Source of the DNA: Salinicola peritrichatus
Lineage (GTDB): Bacteria; Pseudomonadota; Gammaproteobacteria; Pseudomonadales; Halomonadaceae
Length of the DNA: 55,699 nt
Direction of reading: 5' to 3'
Assembly (NCBI RefSeq): GCF_003206715.1
Contig: NZ_PZJU01000034.1
Span: forward strand, 1 to 55,699
The notes beneath the pieces are model-generated. The model did not search any database. It was not told the DNA's origin and saw nothing but the letters and a program-made list of their open reading frames with translations. Positions 36,888 to 46,801 of this stretch are shown one piece after another (position 1 is the stretch's first letter; each line of letters begins with the position of its first letter). A program made the position numbers and the translations under genes.

Positions 36888-37690
36888 CCGATGTTCCTCC
36901 TGATACGACCGCTGACCGCCTCGCTGATCAGGATCACGCCGATGATCACCAGGGTGATCGCCAGGGCGAAATCGTAGTCGTAGCGACCGAAGGCGTTCAT
37001 CAAGGTGGCGCCGATGCCGCCGGCGCCGACGATGCCCACCACTGCCGAGGCGCGCAGGTTGCTATCGAGTTGATAGATCGCCAGGCCGATCTGGCGCGGC
37101 ATGACCTGCGGCAATACCGCGAACTGCAGCACGCCGATATAGGGCGTGCCACTGGCGCGCAGCGCCTCCACCTGGCCCCAGTCGATCTCCTCGATGCGCT
37201 CCGCCAGCATCTTGGCGACGAAACCGATCGAATAGAGCGTGAGCGTCAGGATACCGGCCACCGGTCCGAAGCCCACCGCCTTGACGAACAGGATCGCCAC
37301 GATCACCGGATGGAAGCTGCGGGCGACGATGATGATCGCGCGGCCGAGCAGATAGATCGGCTTGGCGGCGACGTTGCGCGCCGCCATGAAGGCGATCGGT
37401 ACGCTCAGGGCCAGGCCCAGCAGCGTCGCCAGAATGGCAATCTGCAGACTCTCCAGGAAGCCGTCGATCAGCAGTTCGTAGCGCGAGAAATTGGGCGGCA
37501 CGGCGCCGGAAAAGATGCGTGCGGCTCGAGTGAAGCCCTGGCTGATGCGCTCGATATCGAACGGCAGCGTCGAGACCGCCCAGATCGCGTAGACCACGAA
37601 CCCGACCACCAATCCCCAGCGCAACCAGGGGTTGGCGATGAATGGCGGTTTGCGCCAGGTGCGCGTGGTGATGTGTTCGGCGTGGCTCAT
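36884..37690 (-). CDS. phnE: phosphonate-type ABC transporter permease (first)
   Basis: A 268-residue permease starting at 37690 (MSHAEHITTRTWRKPPF), overlapping phnC by 4 nt. The coupling loop is VEALRASGTPYIGVLQFAVL with ASAVVGIVGAGGIGATLMNA downstream; VPIAFMAARNVAAKPIYLLG is shared with the second permease, indicating an old tandem duplication. Forms the membrane channel of a phosphonate, phosphite or phosphate-ester importer. Confidence 0.92.
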   Translation of the reverse strand: MSHAEHITTRTWRKPPFIANPWLRWGLVVGFVVYAIWAVSTLPFDIERISQGFTRAARIFSGAVPPNFSRYELLIDGFLESLQIAILATLLGLALSVPIAFMAARNVAAKPIYLLGRAIIIVARSFHPVIVAILFVKAVGFGPVAGILTLTLYSIGFVAKMLAERIEEIDWGQVEALRASGTPYIGVLQFAVLPQVMPRQIGLAIYQLDSNLRASAVVGIVGAGGIGATLMNAFGRYDYDFALAITLVIIGVILISEAVSGRIRRNIG

Positions 37691-38478
37691 GACGTGGCCA
37701 TCCGCCAGGAACCCGCGGCGGCTTCCTGCCGCTCGGCCGCGGGCGTGCCGCTGTAGACCGCGTCCATCGCCGACTGGTCGAGATCGTCCGGACCGCCGTC
37801 GAAAATCAGCTTGCCGAAGCGCATGCCGACGATGCGCTGCGTATATTCCCGGGCCTCGGCGACATTGTGGATATTGATCAATACCGGTAGCGAAAGCTCC
37901 TGGGAGAGCGACTGCAGCAGTTCCATGATCTGACGCGAGCTGACCGGGTCGAGCGATGCCGTCGGTTCGTCGGCGAGCAGGATTTCCGGCTGCTGCATCA
38001 GCGCGCGAACCACGCCGACGCGTTGGCGCTCGCCGCCGGAAAGCGCATCGGCGCGCTGGTTGGCATAGTGGGCGATGCCGACCCGCTCCATCAGATGGTA
38101 GGCGCGTTCTATGTCCTCGGCCGGATACTTGCGCAGCGCCGCGCGCCAGTAAGGCAGGTAGCCGAGGCGGCCGCACTGGACGTTCTCCATCACCGTCAGT
38201 CGATCGACCAGGTTGAAGCCCTGGAAAATCATGCCGATGCGCCGTCGCGCCTTGCGCAGTTCCTCGCGCTTGAGCCGGGTCAATTCCAGGCCGTTGAGTT
38301 CGATGCTGCCCTCGCTGGGTTCGACCAGGCGGTTGATGCAGCGCAGCAACGTACTCTTGCCCGCTCCCGAAGCGCCGATGATCGAAACCACCGACTCGCC
38401 GGGCACGTCGAGATCGAGCCCGCGCAGCACCGGTTCTCCGTTCCCGTAGCGCTTGACCAGATTGCGGATTCTCAGCAT
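37687..38478 (-). CDS. phnC: phosphonate-type ABC transporter ATP-binding protein
   Basis: A 263-residue ABC ATPase. Walker A is IGASGAGKSTLLRCINRL, the signature is DALSGGERQRVGVVRAL, and Walker B is EILLADEPTASLDP. The PhnC-typical IGMIFQGFNLVDRLTVMENV is present. GAGGAG precedes ATG 38478 by about seven bases. It energises the two PhnE permeases. Confidence 0.93.
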   Translation of the reverse strand: MLRIRNLVKRYGNGEPVLRGLDLDVPGESVVSIIGASGAGKSTLLRCINRLVEPSEGSIELNGLELTRLKREELRKARRRIGMIFQGFNLVDRLTVMENVQCGRLGYLPYWRAALRKYPAEDIERAYHLMERVGIAHYANQRADALSGGERQRVGVVRALMQQPEILLADEPTASLDPVSSRQIMELLQSLSQELSLPVLINIHNVAEAREYTQRIVGMRFGKLIFDGGPDDLDQSAMDAVYSGTPAAERQEAAAGSWRMATS

Positions 38479-38533
38479 GCGTTGTTCTCCTCGCATGACG
38501 GTCGGCGGCGGGCCGCCGCCGACCCTCGCCGAT

Positions 38534-39544
38534 TCACTCGACGTTTTCCTGGGAGTAGACGACGCCGTTGGCATCCTGGATATCGCGAATCACCTCCCAG
38601 TCCTTCTGATACGTCACCGGGACGAACTTGGTCACGCCGTCGAACTCCTCGCCGAGTTCGGTGCCCTCCATGTCGAAGCTGAAGAACGCCTCCTTGATCT
38701 TGTCGATCAGTTCGGGCTCGAGATTGTAGGCGTAGGTATAGGAGGTGGTCGGGAAGCGCTTCGACTCGAACACGACCTTGACCTCGTCGGGGTCATAAAG
38801 ACCGCGTTCGGCCATGCGATCGACCACTTCGGAGGCCACCGGCGCGGCGTCGTAGTCGCCGGCGACCACTCCCAGCATCGACTGGTCGTGCGAGCCGGAG
38901 TAGACCACTTCATAATCCTCGTCCGGGGTGATGCCCTGCTTGGGGAACAGCGCACGAGGCGCGAGATTGCCGGAATTGGAGGTCGGCGAGGTGTGGGCCA
39001 CCCGCTTGCCCTTGAGGTCGCTCAGTTCGTCGATGCCGCTGTCCTTGCGAGTGTAGACCTGCAGGGTATAGCCGAACTCGCCGTCGTCGCTGCCCATGAT
39101 CGCGAACGGGACGGCGCCGGCAAGGTTGACCGCGAACGGCGTCGGGCCGGTGGAAAAACCGGCCACCTGGATGCGGCCGCTGCGCATCGCCTCGATCTCG
39201 GCGGCGTTGGACTGGACCGCGTAGAAGCGCACGTCCTTGCCGGTGACCTCGCTGAGGTGCTCGATGAACGGGTCCCAGATGTCGGCATAGATGGCGGGGT
39301 CCTCCACCGGGGTATAGGCGAAGACCAGCGGGTCGGGATCGAGGTACTGCGACGGATCGGTCGGCGCGTCGGCCACCAGGTCGCCGTCGGCGTCGCAGTA
39401 CATCGGCGCCAGATCGCCACGCTGCGAACACTCCTCGGCGGCGGACGCCGACATGGCGATACCGCAACCCAGGGCCAAGGTGGTCAAAAACGAGAGAGGC
39501 GAGCTTGGAGAAAGCGACGTGGATCGCGAGGAACGTCGTTGCAT
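38534..39544 (-). CDS. phnD: phosphonate/phosphite-type substrate-binding protein
   Basis: A 336-residue periplasmic protein. CAGGAG upstream sets ATG 39544 (MQRRSSRSTS), followed by a signal peptide ending about residue 36 (MSASA-AEEC). The binding-protein core includes VFAYTPVEDPAIYADIWDPF, SGRIQVAGFSTGPTPFAVN and KRVAHTSPTSNSGNLAPRAL, the PhnD ligand loop. An unusual N-terminal insert, MYCDADGDLVAD, resembles a DxDxD Ca2+-binding loop. First gene of phnDCEE. No phosphonate-cleaving enzymes are encoded in the window, so the ligand could equally be phosphite or a phosphate ester. Confidence 0.9.
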   Translation of the reverse strand: MQRRSSRSTSLSPSSPLSFLTTLALGCGIAMSASAAEECSQRGDLAPMYCDADGDLVADAPTDPSQYLDPDPLVFAYTPVEDPAIYADIWDPFIEHLSEVTGKDVRFYAVQSNAAEIEAMRSGRIQVAGFSTGPTPFAVNLAGAVPFAIMGSDDGEFGYTLQVYTRKDSGIDELSDLKGKRVAHTSPTSNSGNLAPRALFPKQGITPDEDYEVVYSGSHDQSMLGVVAGDYDAAPVASEVVDRMAERGLYDPDEVKVVFESKRFPTTSYTYAYNLEPELIDKIKEAFFSFDMEGTELGEEFDGVTKFVPVTYQKDWEVIRDIQDANGVVYSQENVE

Positions 39545-39621
39545 GGCGTTGGCTCCTGAAACGGAGGTCGTTATTGGCGACATCGACTACGCGATTTGTC
39601 TGTCGGTCAGGGCCGTGGTCG

Positions 39622-39641
39622 ATGTCATGGTTTTGTCACAG
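39622..39641 (-). promoter_or_regulatory. weak Pho-box-like site upstream of phnD
   Basis: Read on the minus strand, CTGTGACAAAACCATGACAT resembles a pair of CTGTCAT-type PhoB half-sites spaced by AAAA, though the second half is poor. It lies about 80 bp before the phnD start. Suggestive only. Confidence 0.3.
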
Positions 39642-39738
39642 TGTGCGCAAAATCCGTCGCGAAGCGCATTCGACTTTCGCTATTGAGCATCATCCATGTT
39701 CGTTTCCGAGCAGAGAAACGGGTTGGCGACAATATTGT

Positions 39739-39752
39739 TATGTTATAACATA
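39739..39752. promoter_or_regulatory. Zur-like palindrome upstream of COG0523 GTPase
   Basis: TATGTTATAACATA is a perfect 14-bp palindrome within an AT-rich stretch, resembling the TGTTATA-TATAACA core of gammaproteobacterial Zur boxes. It lies 72 bp before the COG0523 gene, a family frequently controlled by zinc limitation. Confidence 0.6.
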
Positions 39753-39823
39753 TTTAATGTTCTAAGGCGGGAACCTCCGCTTGTCCTGCCGGTTCGACCG
39801 GTACCTGATTGCAGGAGATTGTC

Positions 39824-41023
<1,200 letters not shown>

Positions 41024-41059
41024 TTTCCCGGCTCTGTGGTCTGGTCTCCACTAGAGTTT

Positions 41060-41099
41060 CCCCGGTCCCCTCGAAAGAGTCGGGCCGGGGTTTTTTTTT
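41060..41099 (+). terminator. strong intrinsic terminator after COG0523 gene
   Basis: CCCCGGTCC (41060-41068) pairs with GGGCCGGGG (41082-41090), with one G-T wobble, and is followed by nine T residues. Confidence 0.85.
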
Positions 41100-41185
41100 G
41101 GCCGCCCGGCCCGATTCGCGCCATTGCCAAGAAATTATTAGCCGGCTACATTTTGTGCCATTCCAACCTCTCTCAGGAGCGTTCC

Positions 41186-42286
41186 ATGGCAACACCGAAA
41201 CTCTTCACGTCGCTGAAGCTCGGCCAACTCGAACTTGCCAACCGCATCGTCATCTCGCCGATGTGCCAGTACTCCGCCGACGGCGAGGGCAGCATGACGG
41301 ACTGGCACACCATTCACCTGGGACATCTCGCGCTTTCCGGGGCGGGGCTTATGATTATCGAAGCCTCGGCGGTATCGCCGGAAGGACGCATCACGCCCTG
41401 GGACGTGGGCCTCTATTCGGACGCCAACGAGCAGGCGATGGCACGCACCCTCGAGGCGGTGCGAGCCTATTCGCCGATGCCGGTCGGTATCCAGCTCGCC
41501 CACGCCGGGCGCAAGGCATCCTGTCAGGCACCCTGGAATGGCGGCGCGCAACTGGGGCTGGGCGAAGGCGGCTGGGAAACCATCGCGCCTTCCGCCGTGC
41601 CGTATCAGCAGGACCAGCGCCCGCCGCAGGCAATGAGCCGCGAGCGTATCGAGCAGCTCAAGGTGGACTTCATCGCTGCCGCGAAGCGCGCCGACCGGCT
41701 CGGCATCGAGCTGATCGAGATCCATGCCGCCCACGGCTACCTGCTGCACGAATTCCTGTCGCCGCTCTCCAACCGGCGCGACGACGAATACGGCGGCAGC
41801 CTGGAGAACCGCATGCGCCTGGTGCTCGAAGTCTTCGACGCGGTGCGCGCCGCGTTTCCGGCCGACAAGCCGGTAGGCATTCGCATCTCGGGCAGCGACT
41901 GGGTCGAAGGTGGCTGGGATCTCGAACAGAGCGTCGAGCTGGCGAAGGCGCTGGACGCGCGTGGCTGCAGCTTCATCGACTGCTCCGGCGGCGGCCTCGA
42001 CCCGCGCCAGGCGCTCGACGTCGGCCCCAATTATCAACTGCCGTTCGCGCGTCGCATCAAGCAGGAGGTCGACATGCCGGTGATTGCGGTCGGCCTGATC
42101 ACCGAGCCGGAGCAGGCCGAAGGTATCGTCTTCAGCGGCGAGGCGGACGCCGTCGCCTTGGCACGCGGCATGCTCTACGATCCGCGCTGGCCGTGGCACG
42201 CCGCCGCCAGGCTCGGCGCCAGCGTCCACGCGCCGAAGCAGTATCTGCGCAGCCAGCCGCATACGCTCAAGCAGCTGTTCGAATGA
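41186..42286 (+). CDS. old yellow enzyme family oxidoreductase (YqjM/XenA-like)
   Basis: A 366-residue FMN-dependent ene-reductase. AGGAG at 41175-41179 sets ATG 41186. The YqjM-class Cys is C27 in SPMCQYSADGEG. The substrate-binding pair H180/H183 lies in IEIHAAHGYLLHEFLSPLSN, with NRRDDEYGGSLENR downstream, and FMN-phosphate contacts lie in IAVGLITEPEQAE and ALARGMLYDPRWPW. It reduces activated C=C bonds with NAD(P)H and belongs to the thermophilic-like/XenA subclass. Monocistronic between terminators. Confidence 0.93.
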   Translation: MATPKLFTSLKLGQLELANRIVISPMCQYSADGEGSMTDWHTIHLGHLALSGAGLMIIEASAVSPEGRITPWDVGLYSDANEQAMARTLEAVRAYSPMPVGIQLAHAGRKASCQAPWNGGAQLGLGEGGWETIAPSAVPYQQDQRPPQAMSRERIEQLKVDFIAAAKRADRLGIELIEIHAAHGYLLHEFLSPLSNRRDDEYGGSLENRMRLVLEVFDAVRAAFPADKPVGIRISGSDWVEGGWDLEQSVELAKALDARGCSFIDCSGGGLDPRQALDVGPNYQLPFARRIKQEVDMPVIAVGLITEPEQAEGIVFSGEADAVALARGMLYDPRWPWHAAARLGASVHAPKQYLRSQPHTLKQLFE

Positions 42287-42328
42287 GCCGGTAACAACGC
42301 CTTCGAGCGCCGCGCTGATCGCATCGAC

Positions 42329-42362
42329 CACGCCCCGTATCGCTGCTGCGATACGGGGCGTG
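42329..42362. terminator. perfect 14-bp bidirectional stem-loop
   Basis: CACGCCCCGTATCG (42329-42342) and CGATACGGGGCGTG (42349-42362) form a perfect stem with a 6-nt loop between the convergent ene-reductase and SDR genes. No long T-run. Confidence 0.7.
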
Positions 42363-42439
42363 ATGTATTCGGATGCGATGTTGTTTGGCGCCCTTTCTCT
42401 CGGTCCGCCTCACCGTTCAATGCTTTCCGCTCTCGAACG

Positions 42440-43135
42440 CTAGACCGTGTCCTCGATCCGCCAGTTGACCGGCACTTCGGCGATGCTGGCCGATGGTGGC
42501 AGTTCCAGCAGCAGGCGAACGATGCGTGCGACATCCTCGGGCTGGGTGACCTCCTCGGCATCGATATCGGCGCCAGCGGCCATGTCGGTGGCGACGAAAC
42601 CGGGGCAGATCGCGGTGGCGCGCACACGCGTCTCCGCACTGCAGTGACGCAGGCCGTGGACGAACGCCTGTGCCGCGAACTTGCTCATGGCGTAGAGCCC
42701 CGACCCCGCCGAGCGCACCCGCTTGCCCGAGAGCGACACGATCGACACCACCTTGCCGCGTTCGGCGGCGACGAGGTGGGGCCAGGCCTGCTGCGTCAGT
42801 AGCATCGGCGCCTTGGCGTTGACCGCCATGACCCGGTCGAATTCGTCGCTGTCCGCTTCCAGCACCGAGGCGCGGCTGAGAATGCCGGCGTTGTTGACCA
42901 GCGCATCGATGCCGCCGAACACGCGTACCGTCTCCTCGACCCAGGACCGGGCGCTCTGCGAATCCAGCGCATCGTAGTGGCAGACCAGCCAGTCATTGCG
43001 CTCCGGACGTTCTGCGGGCTCGGTCCGACAACCGAGGCTGACGCGCCAGCCGGCGGCGTGAAGGGTCTCGGCGATGGCGGCACCGATGCCACGATTGGCA
43101 CCGCTGACCATGACCACGGGGGCGTCGTTGGACAT
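42440..43135 (-). CDS. short-chain dehydrogenase/reductase (SDR)
   Basis: A 231-residue classical SDR. The cofactor motif GANRGIGAAIAETL is near residue 13, NNAG at ALVNNAGIL, the catalytic Ser in IVSLSGKRVRS, and the YxxxK motif as YAMSKFAAQAF; CPGFVATDM follows. It reduces or oxidises a carbonyl/alcohol with NAD(P)(H). It lies 67 nt downstream of the aminotransferase-like gene on the same strand, so it might be co-transcribed with the deacetylase-kinase-phospho-lyase cluster and act on its aldehyde product, but the gap leaves this open. Confidence 0.88.
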   Translation of the reverse strand: MSNDAPVVMVSGANRGIGAAIAETLHAAGWRVSLGCRTEPAERPERNDWLVCHYDALDSQSARSWVEETVRVFGGIDALVNNAGILSRASVLEADSDEFDRVMAVNAKAPMLLTQQAWPHLVAAERGKVVSIVSLSGKRVRSAGSGLYAMSKFAAQAFVHGLRHCSAETRVRATAICPGFVATDMAAGADIDAEEVTQPEDVARIVRLLLELPPSASIAEVPVNWRIEDTV

Positions 43136-43202
43136 CTCTGGTTCCTCGAGTTGAGACGGTCTGGGGCGGGCCGAGTGACAGGCCGCCGGCTTCCCGGTCA
43201 GC

Positions 43203-44483
43203 CTAGCGGGGCGTTGCCCATCCCGCGAGCGAAGCCGCCAGCGCGTCGCTCAGTCTGTCCACGTGTTCCCGGGCGAATACCAGCGGCGGGCGGATCTTGA
43301 GCACGTTGCCGTGGGGGCCGGTGGCGCTGATCAGCACACGGCGCCGACGCAGCCCATCGACCAGGGTCTGTGCGCCTGCAGCGTCCGGGCGACCTTCGGC
43401 ATCGAGGACATCGACCCCAGCCAGCAGACCGCTGCCGCGCACCTCGCCGAGCCGCTCGCTCGCCCTGGCCAGCTCGTCCAGGCAGTCGTGCAGGTAACGT
43501 CCGACGCGGGCGGCGTTGTCGATGACGTCCTCTTCTGCCATCACCTCCTGTACCGCGAGTGCGGCAGCGCAGGCCACCGGATTGCCGCCGAAGGTATTGA
43601 AGTAGCGCGCGACCTCGCCGAAGTGATCCATCACGTCGCGTCGCGCCACGACTCCCGCCACCGGATGACCGTTGCCCAGGGGCTTGCCCAGCGTGACCAG
43701 GTCGGCCGTGACGCCATGACGTGCAAAGCCCCACATCGTGCCGGTGCGGCCGAGTCCCGCCTGTACCTCGTCGGCGATGTAGAGTCCGCCGGCACGACGG
43801 ATCGTCGCCACCGCCGGGGCGAGGAATTCGACCGGATCGGTAACGATCCCGTCGCTGGAAAACACGCCGTCGAGCAGCAGGGCCGCGGGACGAATGCCGT
43901 GAGCGACGAGATCGTCGATCGCCGCCTGCACGCCGGCGGCGAAGCGCTGCCCCATGGCAGCTTCACCGTCGCCGCAGTCGACCGGTGACGGTACGGTCCT
44001 GACGGCATCGCCTAGCCTGACGCGGCTGCCCAGCGACGGCGAGGCCTCTGCAATCGCCTGGGTCACGCCGTGATAGGCGAATTCGGTAACGATCAGCCCC
44101 TCGCCGCCGGTGAACGTGCGTGCCATGCGCAGGGCCAGATCGTTGGCCTCGCTGCCGGAGCAGGTGAACACCATCTGCGCCAGCGGCGCGGGAAGCGACT
44201 CGGTCAGACGCTCGGCGCAGTCGAGTATCGTCTCGTGCAGGTAGCGGGTGTGGGTATTGAGCGTGGCCGCCTGACGGGCGATCGCCTCTACCACGCGAGG
44301 ATGGCAGTGGCCAACGCAGGCGACGTTGTTGTAGGCGTCCAGGTGCGGCGCGCCATGGCGGTCGAAGAGCCACACGCCGTCACCGCGTACCGGATGGAAC
44401 GGCTCGTCGTAGAACAGCCGGTAGGAGGCACCGAGCAGACGGCGGCGGCGTTCGAGTAGGGTGTCGTCGTAAGGGTCCGTCAT
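43203..44483 (-). CDS. class-III PLP enzyme, AGXT2L-type phospho-lyase (5-phosphohydroxylysine or O-phosphoethanolamine lyase-like)
   Basis: A 426-residue PLP enzyme. The start at 44483 overlaps the kinase gene by 4 nt. From memory it matches human ETNPPL/PHYKPL more closely than true aminotransferases: LDAYNNVACVGHCHPRVVEA, LNTHTRYLHE, MVFTCSGSEANDLALRMART, IADEVQAGLGRTG, TLGKPLGNGHPVA with the PLP lysine, ARYFNTFGGNPVACA, and VLISATGPHGNVLKIRPP. Those enzymes eliminate phosphate and ammonia from phosphorylated amino-alcohols to give aldehydes. Coupling to a hydroxylysine-kinase-like gene strongly supports that chemistry. Ordinary transamination cannot be excluded. Confidence 0.8.
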   Translation of the reverse strand: MTDPYDDTLLERRRRLLGASYRLFYDEPFHPVRGDGVWLFDRHGAPHLDAYNNVACVGHCHPRVVEAIARQAATLNTHTRYLHETILDCAERLTESLPAPLAQMVFTCSGSEANDLALRMARTFTGGEGLIVTEFAYHGVTQAIAEASPSLGSRVRLGDAVRTVPSPVDCGDGEAAMGQRFAAGVQAAIDDLVAHGIRPAALLLDGVFSSDGIVTDPVEFLAPAVATIRRAGGLYIADEVQAGLGRTGTMWGFARHGVTADLVTLGKPLGNGHPVAGVVARRDVMDHFGEVARYFNTFGGNPVACAAALAVQEVMAEEDVIDNAARVGRYLHDCLDELARASERLGEVRGSGLLAGVDVLDAEGRPDAAGAQTLVDGLRRRRVLISATGPHGNVLKIRPPLVFAREHVDRLSDALAASLAGWATPR

Positions 44484-45574
44484 GCGTGCGGGCCTCCCGC
44501 GATGGTGGCGTCGTCGAGCGCCGCTGACAGGCGGCGTTCGAATGTCGCGGCCGGCAGGCTGGCGCAGTGGCGCAGAGCCCGCCACGAACCGGCGGTATTG
44601 CGCAGCAGATAGGCGGCATTTTCCGGATGCCGGCTGGCGCGGTAGGTCGAGACGGTGATCGCCATGGCGAGCCGCGTCTCGACCAGACCGCGCAGCAGTT
44701 CGACCTCCTCGGCACGCAGCGCCGACTGCCGATGATAGCCGGCAATCAGCGCCAGCGAGCCGGCCAGCGGATCGTCGGGATCGTTCATCTGGTACGCCGC
44801 AGCGACGGCCAGGTCGACGATCCGGGGGGCGAAGAGCATGTCGCCGAAGTCGATGATCCCTGCCGGCCAATCGGCAACGCCGTCGATCAGCGATTTCGGG
44901 TCGAACAATACGTTATGGCCATTGAGATCGTTGTGGATCGGCTGGCGTGGCAGCCGGGCCAGACGCGGTCGCAGCCGGTCGCGGAAGTCGCTCAGGTGCT
45001 GGCGGATCAACTCACGCTCCTCGGCCTCGACCAGGCTGTTGGTCTGCGGCATCAGCGCATCGGCACGCTGCAGATCCCAAGGCATGGGCTGATCGGCCAC
45101 CGGATGCTGGAAGTCGGCGAGCGCGTCGTCGATACGCGCCAGCCAGACGCCCAGCGTGCGACGGAAGGTCCGTGACGGCACCCGCCCGGCCAGCGGCGTT
45201 CCCGCCACGAAGGTCGACAGGCGCACACGGCTGATCCGGCCGTCCTCGAGTCGATGGGGCGGCGCCGGATCACCATCGAGGGCGTTCACCACGCGCGGAA
45301 TTGGCAGGGTCGGATCGCGCTCGGCCAGCCGCGTCAGCGCACGAACCTGGAAGTCCGTCACCGTCTCGCGCTCCGCCGGATGGGTGAACTTGAGCAGATA
45401 GCGGCGGCCGTCGGCAGCGGTGGCGCGGAAGTTGCGATCGCGTTCGCCGGCCAGCGGCTCGAGCGTGGCTTCGAGGCCGAAACGCGCTTCGAGCAGCTGT
45501 CGCGCGGTAGTGAGGGAAACCTCCAGCGCTGGTGCGTCCAGCACGTCTTCGTCCGGACTCGCTCGGTCGGTCAT
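44480..45574 (-). CDS. hydroxylysine kinase-like (APH-fold) phosphotransferase
   Basis: A 364-residue kinase of the aminoglycoside phosphotransferase fold. The catalytic loop is IHNDLNGHNVLFDP and the metal-binding loop IIDFGDMLFAPRIVDLAVA; YLLKFTHPAE carries the ATP-contacting Lys. The C-terminal RASRHPENAAYLLRNTAGSW resembles the same region of human 5-hydroxylysine kinase (HYKK/AGPHD1). It would phosphorylate a hydroxyl of a small amino compound using ATP or GTP. Its start touches the deacetylase stop (TGATG) and its 3' end overlaps the phospho-lyase gene, so all three are coupled. Confidence 0.82.
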   Translation of the reverse strand: MTDRASPDEDVLDAPALEVSLTTARQLLEARFGLEATLEPLAGERDRNFRATAADGRRYLLKFTHPAERETVTDFQVRALTRLAERDPTLPIPRVVNALDGDPAPPHRLEDGRISRVRLSTFVAGTPLAGRVPSRTFRRTLGVWLARIDDALADFQHPVADQPMPWDLQRADALMPQTNSLVEAEERELIRQHLSDFRDRLRPRLARLPRQPIHNDLNGHNVLFDPKSLIDGVADWPAGIIDFGDMLFAPRIVDLAVAAAYQMNDPDDPLAGSLALIAGYHRQSALRAEEVELLRGLVETRLAMAITVSTYRASRHPENAAYLLRNTAGSWRALRHCASLPAATFERRLSAALDDATIAGGPHA

Positions 45575-46626
45575 CACGCAAATCCCGCCAGGGCGCTTGC
45601 CAGATTGTCGCCCAGCGCATCGGAGAGATAGCCGCCTTCCTGTATGAGCACGGTGGGCAGGCCGAGCTGGGCGATGCGCCGGGTGATGCGTTCGAAGCCT
45701 TCGGTGGTCACCGCCACGCCCTGGTAGGGATCGTGTTCGTAGGCATCGAGCCCCAGCGATACCACCAGCGCCCCGGGGGCAAACGCGGCGATGCGCTCGC
45801 AGGCGCGATCCAGCTCGCGCAGATAACCCACGGTATCCAGCCCCTTGGGCAGCGGCAGATTGAGGTTGTAACCCTCGCCCTCGTGGCGTCCGGTCTCGTG
45901 AGCATGGCCAGTGAAGAATGGCGTCATGAAATGCGGGTCGGCATGCAGCGATACCGTCAGCACGTCGGCGCGCTCGTAGAAGATGCCCTGGTTGCCGTTG
46001 CCGTGATGGACGTCGATATCGAGTATCGCCACGCGTTCGTGATGTCGGCGCAGATCGCAGGCCGCGATGGCAGCGTTGTTGAGATAGCAGAAGCCGTTGG
46101 CGCGTTCGGCATAGGCATGATGTCCCGGCGGCCGGCACAGCGCATAGGCGACCTGATGACCAGGCTGAACCTTATCTGACGGAGCATGGCCCGCGGATAC
46201 GTGCGCTGTGGCGCTCAACGCGCAATTGGCGGCGCCGATCGCGGCCCGCCAGGTGCCGGCGCCGACCGACGCGGCCATGTCGCCCAGGTGAAAGCCGACC
46301 CGGCCGACCAGGTGGTCGGGATAGGTGCAGGGCTCGCCGGGGAACGGATGGATGTTGGCGACGACCTCCTCGGGGTTACGATCTTCCAGCTCGAGCCAGC
46401 GGGCATGCACGTGCTCGAGAAAGTCGAGATAGCGCGGCGTGTGCACCGATTCCAGCGGTTCGCGGCCGAAGGCGGCGGCGGGCATGAGCGTATGGCCGGC
46501 GCGCCTTGCCGCTTGCTCGAGACGCTCGGCGCGCTCCGGCTGCTCGTTGCTGCGCTGGACCTGACCGCGAACGACGAAGAACTGCGGGTCGTGATCGTGA
46601 TGGGTATCGCTCGTGAAAACGTGCAC
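45574..46626 (-). CDS. HDAC-like deacetylase (acetylpolyamine amidohydrolase type)
   Basis: A 350-residue arginase-fold Zn amidohydrolase. AGGAG (46633-46637) six bases before GTG 46626 (MHVFTSDTHHDHDP) decides the start over ATG 46677, which is embedded in a palindrome. Active-site elements: RPPGHHAYAE (tandem His), LDIDVHHGNGNQGIFY (Zn Asp/His), SLGLDAYEHDPYQG (Zn Asp) and QEGGYLSDAL with the catalytic Tyr. PQFFVVRGQVQRSNEQPERA at the N-terminus fits bacterial polyamine/acyl-amine deacetylases. It should free an amine from an N-acetylated substrate. First gene of the cluster, so probably the entry step. Confidence 0.87.
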   Translation of the reverse strand: MHVFTSDTHHDHDPQFFVVRGQVQRSNEQPERAERLEQAARRAGHTLMPAAAFGREPLESVHTPRYLDFLEHVHARWLELEDRNPEEVVANIHPFPGEPCTYPDHLVGRVGFHLGDMAASVGAGTWRAAIGAANCALSATAHVSAGHAPSDKVQPGHQVAYALCRPPGHHAYAERANGFCYLNNAAIAACDLRRHHERVAILDIDVHHGNGNQGIFYERADVLTVSLHADPHFMTPFFTGHAHETGRHEGEGYNLNLPLPKGLDTVGYLRELDRACERIAAFAPGALVVSLGLDAYEHDPYQGVAVTTEGFERITRRIAQLGLPTVLIQEGGYLSDALGDNLASALAGFA

Positions 46627-46675
46627 GCGTGACTCCTGGGTCGTCGTTGTCGGTCCGCTATCGCTATTCAGATGC

Positions 46676-46687
46676 ATGATGCATCAT
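46676..46687. promoter_or_regulatory. 12-bp palindrome, candidate GntR operator
   Basis: ATGATGCATCAT is a perfect palindrome between the divergent deacetylase (start 46626) and gntR (start 46802) genes, in an otherwise GC-rich region. It lies 50 bp upstream of the deacetylase start, where a repressor site is expected. Confidence 0.55.
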
Positions 46688-46801
46688 ATTGGCAGTGAGC
46701 TTACGCCGAGTGGCGTCAGGAACCAAGTCATGGTGATGATGGCTGGGCATGCGCCAGGGTTCGCGGTAGCGTAGCGTCGGTTTCCCGCTTCGAGAGACGA
46801 T

